Source: Legionella sainthelensi (GTDB lineage: Bacteria > Pseudomonadota > Gammaproteobacteria > Legionellales > Legionellaceae). From it: a stretch of DNA of 64,000 nt. Location of the stretch: the NCBI RefSeq assembly GCF_900637685.1, contig NZ_LR134388.1, positions 1,127,501 to 1,191,500 of the forward strand, in the 5' to 3' direction. Both the position numbers and the translations under genes were made by a program. Under the pieces are notes generated by a model. That model was not told the origin of the DNA. It did not search any database and saw only the letters and a list, made by a program, of their open reading frames with translations. Of this stretch, positions 50,053 to 60,035 are shown one piece after another; position 1 is the stretch's first letter, and each line of letters opens with the position of its first letter.

Positions 50053-52626
50053 TCAGTTCTTCTGCAGGCCACCTATTACACCTAATCGAGCTTCTTTATT
50101 TTCGACAGAACCTTTTATGTTATCCAACGTTTCTTTAAATTTAGATACTGCGCTAGAAAGTTGATTATCATTGTTATAAGCATAAGCCAGCCTACCTGCA
50201 GCAGCAGCGGTCCCCGCCACAGTAGCGACGGTTGCAGCCGTGGCCATTGCGCTTAAACCCATAACTCCTGCTATGGTCAGAAGTAAACTGCCTCCTCCGG
50301 TTACAGGAATAAGTAAAATGCCAATACATGCTGCTGCCGCTAATGCAAAATAGCATAATGATTTTTTAATGTTATTGCCATTGATGCACTTATTTATTGA
50401 TATCTTTTTTGACAAATTTGTTAATTCAATTATATTGTCAACACTTTTAGTTTCATCATTCCTGTCATCGAGAGTCTTGGAGGCGCGCCGTAACACTTTT
50501 ATTAGATTAGTTAGAGTAGCAGGATCGGTCTTGGATAGTGGTTTTTCAACCCCTTTTTGTACTACTTTTAATACATTTTCTGAGGCCTTGGTTAATTTAC
50601 GCTCCTTTATTTCACCGATACGGTTTCTAAACTCTTGAACCCATTTTTCATATTCATCAATAAGAAAGTCAGCTTTTTTTTCAGCGATTTCAGTCTCTAC
50701 TTGTTGTATGGTACTGTTTTTATTTAAAACCTCTACAGCTCTAGAAAGTGCGAAAGCTTCCGCCGAAGTTAATTTTTTCTCTACATTTTCTTTGATAAGG
50801 TAATATACTTCTCGTGAAACAACAGCTTTTGATTTATCTTGGAGTTGACACTCTAGCATGACTATCTTTTTCATCAAAGGATCATCTTGCTCATCAGCCA
50901 CTTCTCTAGAATTACCAATTTTTCGATAGAAAATTTTAAAATTTTCGACGAGATCAATATAAAATTGTTCCGCATTAAAAATTGTTTGATCATTAACCGC
51001 ACTTGCTTTAAGTGCTTCAATATTGACCATATGTTCGGCCATATTATTAACATCTACCGGATTTTTTTGTCCTGTTTCATCAATACGGTATAATTCATGC
51101 ACATTATTTTCTTTGTCGATAATAATATAGTGCCCCACATAGTCTGAGAGATTAGAGGGAAATTCATCCATCGAATGAACAAAATGCGAAGTAACATGCA
51201 AGTCATGATTAATAATATGAGTTATTGTATCCAAAAACCCCATTGCATCCATAATTCTTGCCACTTTGGTTGCTTCATCAAAACTTGTTGTGGTTAAAGA
51301 ACCAACACGTAACTCTATAGTATTGAGTGGATACTGAGCTCTCAATTTATCATAGCCTATTTCCTTTTGATGAGTATTTTTATAATCTGTTTTCAAGTCA
51401 CCAAAGATGCGTATTAACTTATTACGTTTGAGTTGTTCCTTCCAGTCCGCTTTATAAATCGTATGATCTAAATCTTCTTTAATTTGATTGAATAATGACG
51501 CTGATATTTTGCCATAATCTACCGTCTCATTATTGTCTTTATATTTGCTTAGTACTTTATCAATTGATTGATTTATCGATTCAATTTTTGTCTCTTCTGA
51601 TAATTCTTTATTAAAGAAATCTTTAAGAAATCTTGCTAATTCCTCTGAACTATTTGGAAGTGGCTCTATTGGATCCAGTTTCATTTTAATTTGTTTTATA
51701 TTCTCCCATGCTTCCAAGTAATTGCTATAAAGAGCTTGGAATACAGGGTTATCATTGTTATCTAAACCTTCACCAAAGGCAAAAACTAAAGTTTGTAGTG
51801 ATTTTTTATTTGGTACAAATGATTCATTTATAGCATCATAATCAAAGTAGTCTGTAGGTAAATTGTCATATAGCCCTCCATCCACAAATTTTCTTTCTAC
51901 ACTATCTATTTCAATCGTTACAGGCTCTAATACTACTGGAATAGACGCAGATGCACGACAAGCTAATGCAATTTCAACTTCAGGAGTTGTCTCACTACTA
52001 AATATGTGCATCGCTCCATCAGGAAAGCTTACAGCATTTAAGCTCAGTTTTTTGAATGTTTGTGGGAAATGCTCATTGAGTATCTTCAAATGGGAAAACT
52101 TAATTTTGGGTTCAGGTTTTTTCAGCTCATCTATTAGATCATTCAAATCATCAGGGCATGTCTTTTTCTGATTGATCAATTTGTTTATTTCTATTGCTAA
52201 ATTATCCCTCACTGTTTCGATAATATTACCACGAATAAAATCTAATAAAGGTTGGCCATCTTTTGTTACTCCAAAAAGGCATCCAGTATCATTTCCAGGT
52301 TTTTTATTGACCCTTTTACCCATTAGCTGTTTTAGATTTGTATCGAGCATTGTTTTGCGGAATTTTTCCGGCGACATTCCTAAAGCCCAAATGGTAGAAG
52401 TAATAGCTCCTGCTGATGCTCCAGAAAACATTTCCATATTTTTTAGTATACCTGCAGTAACTAGCGCCTTATAGACACCAGAGTTGACCACTCCTTTTGC
52501 ACCACCTCCGCTACAAGTTCCTCTTTTTGGGGGAAGTAAGCTTTTTATAAATTCATATAATTCCTCTACTTGCTTTATTTTTTTACTATGTTCATCAACA
52601 ACAGCCTCTTTTTTATTCTGAGTCAT
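50053..52626 (-). CDS. Patatin-like phospholipase, VpdC/VipD type
   Basis: 857 residues, close to the length I recall for Legionella VpdC (about 853), hence this likely match. The oxyanion loop is CSGGGAKGVV near residues 38-47. The nucleophile is Ser71 in GASAG, and the catalytic Asp is Asp249 in FVDGGLYDN. The rest is a long helical region with coiled coils. Near the C terminus are two hydrophobic helices (CYFALAAAACIGILLIPVTGGGS and LLTIAGVMGLSAMATAATVATVAG) that may hold it to membranes. VipD-family phospholipases are Dot/Icm effectors that act on host lipids after activation by a host factor. It is intact, and the assignment to VpdC rather than another VipD paralogue is tentative. Confidence 0.82.
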   Translation of the reverse strand: MTQNKKEAVVDEHSKKIKQVEELYEFIKSLLPPKRGTCSGGGAKGVVNSGVYKALVTAGILKNMEMFSGASAGAITSTIWALGMSPEKFRKTMLDTNLKQLMGKRVNKKPGNDTGCLFGVTKDGQPLLDFIRGNIIETVRDNLAIEINKLINQKKTCPDDLNDLIDELKKPEPKIKFSHLKILNEHFPQTFKKLSLNAVSFPDGAMHIFSSETTPEVEIALACRASASIPVVLEPVTIEIDSVERKFVDGGLYDNLPTDYFDYDAINESFVPNKKSLQTLVFAFGEGLDNNDNPVFQALYSNYLEAWENIKQIKMKLDPIEPLPNSSEELARFLKDFFNKELSEETKIESINQSIDKVLSKYKDNNETVDYGKISASLFNQIKEDLDHTIYKADWKEQLKRNKLIRIFGDLKTDYKNTHQKEIGYDKLRAQYPLNTIELRVGSLTTTSFDEATKVARIMDAMGFLDTITHIINHDLHVTSHFVHSMDEFPSNLSDYVGHYIIIDKENNVHELYRIDETGQKNPVDVNNMAEHMVNIEALKASAVNDQTIFNAEQFYIDLVENFKIFYRKIGNSREVADEQDDPLMKKIVMLECQLQDKSKAVVSREVYYLIKENVEKKLTSAEAFALSRAVEVLNKNSTIQQVETEIAEKKADFLIDEYEKWVQEFRNRIGEIKERKLTKASENVLKVVQKGVEKPLSKTDPATLTNLIKVLRRASKTLDDRNDETKSVDNIIELTNLSKKISINKCINGNNIKKSLCYFALAAAACIGILLIPVTGGGSLLLTIAGVMGLSAMATAATVATVAGTAAAAGRLAYAYNNDNQLSSAVSKFKETLDNIKGSVENKEARLGVIGGLQKN

Positions 52627-53089
52627 ATGATACTTCCCACTCGGAAATTATATCGGTCATTATGCATATTTTTTGCCAAATAAACGAATAAAATAAATTT
52701 ATGAATGATATAATTAAATTTAATATCTAGATATATTAATACGTCACGGTCGTCTTTCAGTTGAAGAAAAAGCTCAGCATCCTTATTCCGGGTTACCTAT
52801 CATGCTTTATTTTTGAGCTTTGCTACACAATGCGGTGAAAAAGAGTACTGTTTCCAGTCTGATGTGGAAGAAATATAAATTGCCGTATCAACTTATGATT
52901 GGCAGGGGTTAATATGGTCTTGTGAGGACATACGTATTGATTATTGAATCTGTCGAAAGCTCTCAACAACACGGTTTCGAATGAACTCCTAATTTAATTA
53001 AGGATTGAAATTGAGGCTAGAAAAAAGCAAATGTTACTTAAATTTTCTTTTTTAATAATTTACTCTCGCATGCAATATGTTCAACAGTA
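52627..53089. other. Intergenic region, nothing recognised
   Basis: 463 bases with no coherent frame of length and no RNA recognised. The part nearest 52640-52740 is very AT-rich and is the likely promoter of the patatin gene. Confidence 0.4.
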
Positions 53090-53839
53090 TTAATTTGGAC
53101 GGATCTGGGCAGAAACGCTTGAAACACTATCTAGAAACTCATCCAAAAATTGATATTGCTGTGGTAATTTATGGTACAAACCTTCAAGGGTTGAGATAAT
53201 TACCTCAAATTTTTTAATGTCTTTTTTCTCTATACTCTGCTTTGAGGATTCTAATTTTTTTTCAATTTGTTCTTCGTTTTCACCCCATAAGTCGCTGTAT
53301 TTTTGGTATATTACATTGGCTTTCTTTGTTAAATGGCTTATTTCATCAATTATATTTTTTAGAGTTTTTATGTTTGATTTTAATTGGGCACATATATTTT
53401 TATCCAGTTGATCCTCTTTTATTTCATGAAGAATATGGTTCAATTTTTCCATTATCTTCAAGCGATTCTGGCACTTCGTTAAAGCAATTTTTGTTGCATT
53501 CTGTTCTGATTTCAGATTTTCATCTTTTTTAGCCTTTTTAAATTTTGTTTGAACTGCATTAAAATTATTTGTAACTCTTTCTAAATCATACTCAGCAAAT
53601 CTCAGCGAAGCTGCAACCTCTTTAGATAATGTGCTTTCCTCAGTAAGCAATCCTTTATTTGCTTCTAAAATAGATTCAAGAAATTTTATTTCCTGGTTTA
53701 AATATTTAGTCAGAACTTTAGGCGTATGAAGTTCATTGTCATAGGATGAAGCAACATTATGATTTACTGGATTGGTATCGTATTTCTCTAAAATGACTGC
53801 AACGGGTACATTAGGATTTTTTTCTCGTTTAAAGAACAT
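53090..53839 (-). CDS. Coiled-coil hypothetical protein
   Basis: 249 residues. Long heptad-rich helices run from about residue 40 to 235 (NQEIKFLESILEANKGLL, ERVTNNFNAVQTKFKKAKK, LKNIIDEISHLTKKANVIYQKY). Very rich in Lys and Glu; there is no signal peptide or membrane segment. The plus strand in this region is a shadow. Coiled-coil proteins of this kind are common among Dot/Icm substrates, but no family is recognised. Confidence 0.6.
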   Translation of the reverse strand: MFFKREKNPNVPVAVILEKYDTNPVNHNVASSYDNELHTPKVLTKYLNQEIKFLESILEANKGLLTEESTLSKEVAASLRFAEYDLERVTNNFNAVQTKFKKAKKDENLKSEQNATKIALTKCQNRLKIMEKLNHILHEIKEDQLDKNICAQLKSNIKTLKNIIDEISHLTKKANVIYQKYSDLWGENEEQIEKKLESSKQSIEKKDIKKFEVIISTLEGLYHKLPQQYQFLDEFLDSVSSVSAQIRPN

Positions 53840-54238
53840 TTAATTTCTCCATGTATTCAAAAAAACATATAGAGTAAATTTTAATCAAATAATCTGAATT
53901 TCTAATTAATGAGAATGGTGGTTTTGCGACATGTACCGTTTCTATGGTTCTTGAAATGAAACTTCAATTAACAGAGTTGGAAAAATTAATTGAGTAAAAC
54001 ATATGGATGCCGTTCATCAATCATCCTCCAACGGGGGCTGGTGGACAGTTGATATATGCAAATCGCGGCACGTGGGCAATGAGGGTGCATTGTTTCCACG
54101 TCTTAGTATTTTTTGTTAATCGGTAGTTTTCAAAAATATTTTAATGATCTTAACAAGTACGGTTGTAACTACCATTAATATCCTTAAGAATTAGGGGGTG
54201 AACAAACTTATTACATAATCCATAAGGTATAAAATCAT
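53840..54238. other. Intergenic region
   Basis: About 400 bases. A slightly GC-richer stretch at 54020-54100 has no coding sense. Nothing else is recognised. Confidence 0.35.
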
Positions 54239-54871
54239 ATGTCTATAGATAAAATTGTTTGTGTAGGAAAAAATTATATCAATCATGCCAAGGAGCTTGG
54301 CGAGGCAATACCAGAAAAGCCTGTATTGTTTTTAAAACCATCCAGTGTCCTGAAACAAGCATCTGGCTGGGATGAACATATCTATCTTGATTTTCCCAGT
54401 GAAGACAACGCAGTACAACCTGAATGTGAAATTGTTCTACACGTAGCCTGTGATGGATATAAAATGACACATGAAGAAGCCAGCAATGCGATTTCAGACA
54501 TCACCCTTGGTCTCGATATGACCTTAAGAGCACGTCAGTCCGAGCTAAAAAAACAAGGGCATCCTTGGACTACTGCAAAGGTATTTAAAAATGCGGCTGT
54601 TCTAGGTCCATGGATTTCCTATCATCAATTTAATCATTATCTGAATACTGAATTCCAATTGCTGATTAATGGCACGCTTAAGCAATGTGCTAAAGGAGCA
54701 GACATGATGATGTGGCCTGAGGATTTATTAGTTTATATCAGCCATTTTTTCCCCTTAAAATCAGGGGATATTATCTATACAGGAACCCCTGCAGGAGTGA
54801 CATCAATATCAAAAGGCACTACAGCTGAATTACACTGGGATCATTACTCATACAGCGTCACATGGGAGTAA
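54239..54871 (+). CDS. Fumarylacetoacetate hydrolase-family protein
   Basis: 210 residues, a single FAH domain: KIVCVGKNYINHAKELGEAIPEKPVLFLKP, the metal-binding PECEIVLHV and GLDMTLRARQ, then SGDIIYTGTPAGVTSI. The size and pattern match FAHD1/YcgM-type proteins, which act as acylpyruvases or oxaloacetate tautomerases/decarboxylases. All family landmarks are intact. It stands alone between intergenic regions, and its regulation is not visible. Confidence 0.9.
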   Translation: MSIDKIVCVGKNYINHAKELGEAIPEKPVLFLKPSSVLKQASGWDEHIYLDFPSEDNAVQPECEIVLHVACDGYKMTHEEASNAISDITLGLDMTLRARQSELKKQGHPWTTAKVFKNAAVLGPWISYHQFNHYLNTEFQLLINGTLKQCAKGADMMMWPEDLLVYISHFFPLKSGDIIYTGTPAGVTSISKGTTAELHWDHYSYSVTWE

Positions 54872-54920
54872 TGCTGCGTGCTCCATGAATATTATGCGCA
54901 AAACGATAGCCACTGCGTTG

Positions 54921-54945
54921 AGCCTTGGTTGCAAGCAACCAGGCT
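54921..54945. repeat. Near-perfect palindrome between convergent genes
   Basis: AGCCTTGGTTGC and GCAACCAGGCT pair almost fully around a two-base centre. It lies between the FAH gene (plus) and the permease (minus). It may end both transcripts or be a dispersed repeat. Confidence 0.5.
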
Positions 54946-54993
54946 ACGCCTTCTGGGAGACCTGTTGTTGGGGGATTTTTAAGAAGAACCTAA

Positions 54994-56295
54994 CTAAGCT
55001 CCAAATAACCCATACACTATAGCTGAAATCGCAATAACGCCCATAATTGTAACAAACACATTACTAATTACATCCGTGCGATATTTTTTCATTGCTGGAA
55101 TTTTAGCAATTGCATACATGGGCATGATAAACAGGAGTATGGCGATGACTGGGCCTCCGAGAGTTTCTATCATTTTTAAGATATTGGGATTTATTGTGGC
55201 GACTAACCAGCAGGTTAATATCATAAAAATTTCAACGATTCGTTGTAATTTTGTGTCACTGATGATTATTTTTGAGGGCTTGAACAGATTCACAATAATA
55301 CTGCTTAATCCTTCTTTAGCGCCTAGATAATGACCTAAAAACGATTTAGAAATTGCAATAAAAGCAATGATTGGTGCGACCGTAGCTATAAAAGGTGTTT
55401 TAAAATGATTCGCTAGATATGAAAGTATAGAGATATTTTGTTGTTTCGCCTGTAATAAATCCTGAGGAGAAAGACTAAAAACACAGCTAAATACAAAAAA
55501 CATGACAGAAAATACCATCAATAAATGACTGTATTGCATAATCCAAGTACTGTTACGATCAGCATCATGACCATATCGTTCTTTTTGATTTACAGCAAAA
55601 GAAGAAATAATGGGTGAATGATTAAACGAAAATACCATCACAGGGATAACCAACCATAAGGTCATGAGTAATCCATGCCCACCGTTAGCATGCAATGAAT
55701 TACTTTGTTGCAAAATGGCATCATTCCAATGGGGAATTAAATAAAGTGATAAAAATAAAAGAATTGTTGCAAATGGATAAACCAATACCGACATTGATTT
55801 TACTATAATTTCTTGTCCAAATCGGACTACGGCCATTAAGGCTAGAATAAGTATAATGGCTAAAAGTGCTCTTGGTGGTGCTGAAATGCCTAACTGATGT
55901 ACAAGAAAGCTTTCTGTTGTATTGGTAATTGCTACACTATACATGAGTAGGATGGGGTAAATTGCAAAAAAATACAAGCCGGTTAGGATTCGTCCTGAAA
56001 AAACACCAAAATGTTCTTCTACTACATTGGTAATATCATTTTTTGTTGTAGAACCTGATAAAACAAAACGGCATAAAGCACGATGAGAATAGTGGGTCAT
56101 CGGAAATGCGAGCAGAGTCATTATTATTAACGGCCAAATCCCATTTAGTCCAGCATCAATAGGAAGAAAAAGTGTTCCTGCCCCAACTGCGGTACCATAC
56201 AAGCTTAACATCCAGGTGGTATTATTTTTTGTCCAGGAAGTTTTTTTATTTGCGGTTAGCGGAGAGAGTAGCGTTGTAGATTCATTTGATGCCAT
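54994..56295 (-). CDS. Hydroxy/aromatic amino acid permease (HAAAP/SdaC family)
   Basis: 433 residues with about eleven membrane helices, typical of the HAAAP branch of the amino acid/polyamine/organocation fold. The N terminus shows LSLYGTAVGAGTLFLPIDAGLNGIWPLI, and FSFNHSPIISSFAVNQKERYG is also typical. It imports Ser/Thr or aromatic amino acids with protons. Amino acids are the main carbon source for Legionella, so several such permeases are normal. It is followed on the same strand by nothing coupled; upp lies 230 bases upstream and is probably separate. Confidence 0.88.
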   Translation of the reverse strand: MASNESTTLLSPLTANKKTSWTKNNTTWMLSLYGTAVGAGTLFLPIDAGLNGIWPLIIMTLLAFPMTHYSHRALCRFVLSGSTTKNDITNVVEEHFGVFSGRILTGLYFFAIYPILLMYSVAITNTTESFLVHQLGISAPPRALLAIILILALMAVVRFGQEIIVKSMSVLVYPFATILLFLSLYLIPHWNDAILQQSNSLHANGGHGLLMTLWLVIPVMVFSFNHSPIISSFAVNQKERYGHDADRNSTWIMQYSHLLMVFSVMFFVFSCVFSLSPQDLLQAKQQNISILSYLANHFKTPFIATVAPIIAFIAISKSFLGHYLGAKEGLSSIIVNLFKPSKIIISDTKLQRIVEIFMILTCWLVATINPNILKMIETLGGPVIAILLFIMPMYAIAKIPAMKKYRTDVISNVFVTIMGVIAISAIVYGLFGA

Positions 56296-56523
56296 TAAAA
56301 CAACCCTTTAGATGTATACCCAGCACATTCCGTTCAATTTTAACACTATTGGATCGATATCTCAACAGCTCTATATGTATCCGAGTAAAAATTATAAAGA
56401 TCAACTTGCTTTGTACAGCAATTTTTACTCATCTGTAAAGTAAATTTAATTTTAAACCTAGAAAAAATCTGTTGAAACCTACAATGCGTGCAACAGACGC
56501 CGCTGTTTTTTCTAGGTTAGAGC

Positions 56524-57168
56524 TCAACACTCCAATTTTGTTCCATAAAGTCTATCTCCCGCATCACCTAAGCCTGGGATAATATAACCTTTTTCATTGA
56601 GCTGTTGGTCTATTGCGGCTGTAAAAATTGGAACTTCTGGATGATCTTCATGGAAGGCGGTTATTCCTTCAGGAGAAGCAAGAAGGCAGAGAAATTTTAT
56701 GGATTTTGGGCCTAATGCTTTAATTTCATTAACTGCCGCAATAGCAGAATTTCCAGTCGCTAACATGGGATCAACTACAATAACATCCCGATCTTGAGTG
56801 TGTTCTGGAAGTTTAAAATAATATTCAACGGGCTCTAATGTTAGAGGATCACGATATAAACCAATGTGACCAATTCTTGCTGTGGGTACAAGTTGTAACA
56901 TGCCATCGACTAATCCATTTCCAGCGCGTAAAATAGAAACAAAAACCATTTTCTTTCCTTTTAAAACAGGGGATTGCATTAATGCTAAAGGGGTTTCGAT
57001 TTCTTCATATTCTATTTCTAAGTCACGTGTTATTTCATAAGCCAAAAGCATGCTAATTTCGTGCATTAAAGCGCGAAACTTGACTGTGCTTGTATCCTTT
57101 CGACGCATAATTGTTAATTTATGCTGAATTAATGGGTGTTTAACTACAACAACGTGTTGATTATTCAT
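56524..57168 (-). CDS. upp: Uracil phosphoribosyltransferase
   Basis: 214 residues. It makes UMP from uracil and PRPP. The PRPP loop is [18 protein letters not shown]; the uracil-binding part is [17 protein letters not shown] near the C terminus; [15 protein letters not shown] is the family signature. It is on the same strand and 155 bases downstream of the URC4 gene, and in URC-pathway organisms a uracil phosphoribosyltransferase supplies the first step of uracil breakdown. It is intact. Confidence 0.95.
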   Translation of the reverse strand: MNNQHVVVVKHPLIQHKLTIMRRKDTSTVKFRALMHEISMLLAYEITRDLEIEYEEIETPLALMQSPVLKGKKMVFVSILRAGNGLVDGMLQLVPTARIGHIGLYRDPLTLEPVEYYFKLPEHTQDRDVIVVDPMLATGNSAIAAVNEIKALGPKSIKFLCLLASPEGITAFHEDHPEVPIFTAAIDQQLNEKGYIIPGLGDAGDRLYGTKLEC

Positions 57169-57323
57169 TGATTACTCCATAAAACGTGTTCATCCAGCCA
57201 AGGTCTGTTTACAATTCTACTCTCTTGGCCAAATGCTTTAATTTTCTGTTCTTCTCCGTTGCTCGAAAATCAAAGCATTTTGACTGAAGCTAGCGAATTT
57301 TAAACAGCTCCTACTTTTTTTGA

Positions 57324-58565
57324 TTAAAAAACGGTTCCATCACTAATAATTTGGAGAGGAGGGGAGCCTTGGGGGCGTTTTTGTCGGGCGATTCGTCGTC
57401 CGGCTTCCCAAGTGCCTCCTTGTAAAATCTTAGCTAAGGGCAATTCAGTCTGGTTTTTTCGTAATTTTTTCCTGATTAAATCAGCTAACTCATCTAATAA
57501 TGCTACAGTGAGGGCGCGCCATTCCACGATAATTTCTGCATCAGGTAGGTACGCTTTTTCCAAGTCTATTTTATTTTTTATGCGGAGTAACTCACTATCA
57601 ATAAGTAATCCACCATTGCGATACTCAGGTAATCCAGTGAGTTCATCAAGATGATTTACTGAAAGTCCAGCAAGTTCTAAAGGCTCGATCAATGAGTAGG
57701 TTAACCATTGGGATAATTTATGAAATGGAATATATTCAGACCCAAGCTCATTAGTTTTTAATGCCTTATGTTGCCATACGTCCCCGAGTGAAACGCCATG
57801 AAACAAGAGTCTAGCTGGCCAGATTGTATTAAATGTATTAAGTACTGTTTGAAAAATTTGCGTTGCTGAGAGTTGTTTCTGATTCGCTAATGAGCTTATG
57901 TAAGTAAAAAAATTGCCTAATCGGTGCTCATTACCAAAATGCTGCTCATCATGCTGGATTAATGATCCTAATCGATTTAACAAGGCGAGTCGTCCAGAAA
58001 TACCTTCCAGGGGATTGCTTTGGGTGACTTGAAAAGCTTGTTTAAATTCATGTTCATTAAGTGTCATTAAGCGTGCTGCATCTACTCTGAATGGTTCCGA
58101 TGGATAGGAGCTAAAAATACCCTTTTGATACAGTGATAAACTGGCCAATGCCAAACCTTCTGATCGTGAATAGGTCATTCCTGTTTCTGGTTCTTTGTAG
58201 CACCAGTTTGGCCCTGCGCCCGCATCTAAAAATACGCTGATAATAACAAGCTCATAAAGAATTTTTCCGCGATCTTCAATAGATAATGAGCTTAATTGTT
58301 CTTGCATTTTATTTATGCGATGGATACCACCTGCTTCAAAATGCCGCCAACGACTATGATAAGGAATATCTAAATTTGGATAATTATCCTGAATCACTTC
58401 AATAATAAACGATGCAGTGCTGGTCATTTTTTCAGGTTCTAAAGCAAAATATTCTGATTTATCTTGTTTGATCATATCGAGAATTGCTTGTGACCTTATT
58501 CGGATCGTACGAGGGTCCATAAGTGTCATAAGGACTTGGTCAATTTCTTGTTGATTATTACTCAT
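57324..58565 (-). CDS. URC4/urg3 family protein (DUF1688), uracil catabolism
   Basis: About 413 residues of the DUF1688 family, named URC4 in yeast. Landmarks are VRIRSQAILDMIKQDKSEYFALEPEKM, PYHSRWRHFEAGGIHRI, LDAGAGPNWCYKEPETGMTYSRSEGLALASL, PLEGISGRLALLNRLG and FRNGGLLIDSELLR-type elements. URC4 is needed for uracil use as a nitrogen source through a ring-opening route that passes through UMP. The start ATG at 58565 overlaps the stop of the upstream gene (ATGAGTAA), so the two are translationally coupled. Confidence 0.88.
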   Translation of the reverse strand: MSNNQQEIDQVLMTLMDPRTIRIRSQAILDMIKQDKSEYFALEPEKMTSTASFIIEVIQDNYPNLDIPYHSRWRHFEAGGIHRINKMQEQLSSLSIEDRGKILYELVIISVFLDAGAGPNWCYKEPETGMTYSRSEGLALASLSLYQKGIFSSYPSEPFRVDAARLMTLNEHEFKQAFQVTQSNPLEGISGRLALLNRLGSLIQHDEQHFGNEHRLGNFFTYISSLANQKQLSATQIFQTVLNTFNTIWPARLLFHGVSLGDVWQHKALKTNELGSEYIPFHKLSQWLTYSLIEPLELAGLSVNHLDELTGLPEYRNGGLLIDSELLRIKNKIDLEKAYLPDAEIIVEWRALTVALLDELADLIRKKLRKNQTELPLAKILQGGTWEAGRRIARQKRPQGSPPLQIISDGTVF

Positions 58566-59826
58566 GGAGATCACGTCCTTTGGTTTTTGCTAATTCATTG
58601 ATATCTACAATACGTTCTGGAGAGTAATAACCTGCTGCTCGTTTCGCATTCATTTCTACTTGCGCATCGGGTGGAATGAGTTCATCAGGTATGGTGACAC
58701 GCTCCACAATGTTAATACCCGATTTGAGTAAAGCATCATATTTCATATTGGACATGGAAACAAAACGATGAATTTTAGTGATGCCAAGCCAGTGTAAGAC
58801 ATCGGACATTAATTCTTGAAAACGCATGTCTTGAACACCTGCGACGCATTCTGTTCGTTCAAAATATTTGGCTGCTGTATCACCGCCTTTTTGCCTTTTG
58901 CGGGCGTTATACACCAAAAATTTAGTAACTTCTCCTAAAGCTCGGCCTTCTTTGCGATTGTAAACAATCAATCCAGCTCCGCCTTTTTGTGCGGATTCGA
59001 TGGATAGCTCAATTCCATGAACTAAATAAGGTCGGCATGTACAAATGTCGGAACCAAAAACATCCGAGCCATTACACTCATCATGAATCCGACAGGTAAG
59101 CTCAATTTTGGGGTCATGTATGGTGGTAACATCACCAAAGAAATAGGCAGTTAACCCTCCTATAGGGGGTAAAAAAACATCCAAATCGGTGCGAGTAACC
59201 AATTCAGGAAACATTCCTGCTGTTTGTTCAAATAAAGTGCGACGTAAACGCGATTCTGAAACGCCAAAGCGCTCAGCAATTCCCGGAAGATACCAGACAG
59301 GTTCTATAGCTGCTTTAGTCACTGCGACATCACCGGATTCTTTTAATATTTTTCCATCAGGCTTTAATCGGCCCTTTTGTATCGCTGTATGGAGCTCAGG
59401 AATATTAATATGTGCTTTTGTCACAGCGATTGTTGGGCGAATATCGTATCCTGACTTAATCTCTTGAGAGAATACGCTGGCTACGAGATGTCCCCACGGA
59501 TCAAGAGAGATAATTTTCTGAGTGCCGCACCATTGATGGTGTGGGCCTATAGCAACTGGCGGAGTAGTATCGGTTAGATCAGGAACATGTTCAGGATCCA
59601 AAACTCCAGCGGCAACAGCAAGTGCTCGGTAAACAGAATAGGACCCGGAATGTGTGCCGACAGCGTTGCGATTTTTTATATTGGTGAGGGAAGCAATTAC
59701 TGGACCTCGCTCTTTAGGGTCTTGGGCTCCCCATTTTATTTTTAAAGGTGCAGCTGTATGCCCAGCTGGATGTGATGATAAAACGATATGACCTTTGGAT
59801 TTTTTTTTTGATTCCTCTTGCACCAT
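58558..59826 (-). CDS. URC1-type GTP cyclohydrolase II-like enzyme, uracil catabolism
   Basis: 422 residues, about twice a RibA, as for URC1. The C-terminal domain has the GTP cyclohydrolase II site: HDECNGSDVFGSDICTCRPY with three zinc cysteines, then GLIVYNRKEGRALGEVTKFLVYN. The N-terminal half (VGTHSGSYSVYRALAVAAG) is specific to the URC1 group. In yeast URC1 is required for uracil degradation and probably opens the ring of a uracil nucleotide. It leads an operon with URC4 and upp. It is not the riboflavin enzyme, since the operon partners and length differ. Confidence 0.88.
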   Translation of the reverse strand: MVQEESKKKSKGHIVLSSHPAGHTAAPLKIKWGAQDPKERGPVIASLTNIKNRNAVGTHSGSYSVYRALAVAAGVLDPEHVPDLTDTTPPVAIGPHHQWCGTQKIISLDPWGHLVASVFSQEIKSGYDIRPTIAVTKAHINIPELHTAIQKGRLKPDGKILKESGDVAVTKAAIEPVWYLPGIAERFGVSESRLRRTLFEQTAGMFPELVTRTDLDVFLPPIGGLTAYFFGDVTTIHDPKIELTCRIHDECNGSDVFGSDICTCRPYLVHGIELSIESAQKGGAGLIVYNRKEGRALGEVTKFLVYNARKRQKGGDTAAKYFERTECVAGVQDMRFQELMSDVLHWLGITKIHRFVSMSNMKYDALLKSGINIVERVTIPDELIPPDAQVEMNAKRAAGYYSPERIVDINELAKTKGRDLHE

Positions 59827-60035
59827 GATATTAATCCTTTAAATGATAACCACTTGATAAACTTATCATAACAGAAGAGATTCAAAGGTAGAAAGTGTTC
59901 TATGTTAAGAAAACTGATGTTCTTTAAATAATTAAGGCTCTGAATCGAAGTATTTATAAACGAGAGATTATTGTACTAGGGTGACATTACCGTTATGATG
60001 ATTCAATTTTTATTTACAATCAGGAAGATTGGTTG

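Noticed and set aside
50369..52474. Plus-strand frames of up to 102 residues in the patatin region
   Set aside because: Antisense to an intact 857-residue protein with clear catalytic motifs.
58558..59826. Riboflavin-pathway ribA
   Set aside because: Twice the RibA length, with a URC1-type N-terminal half, and next to URC4 and upp.
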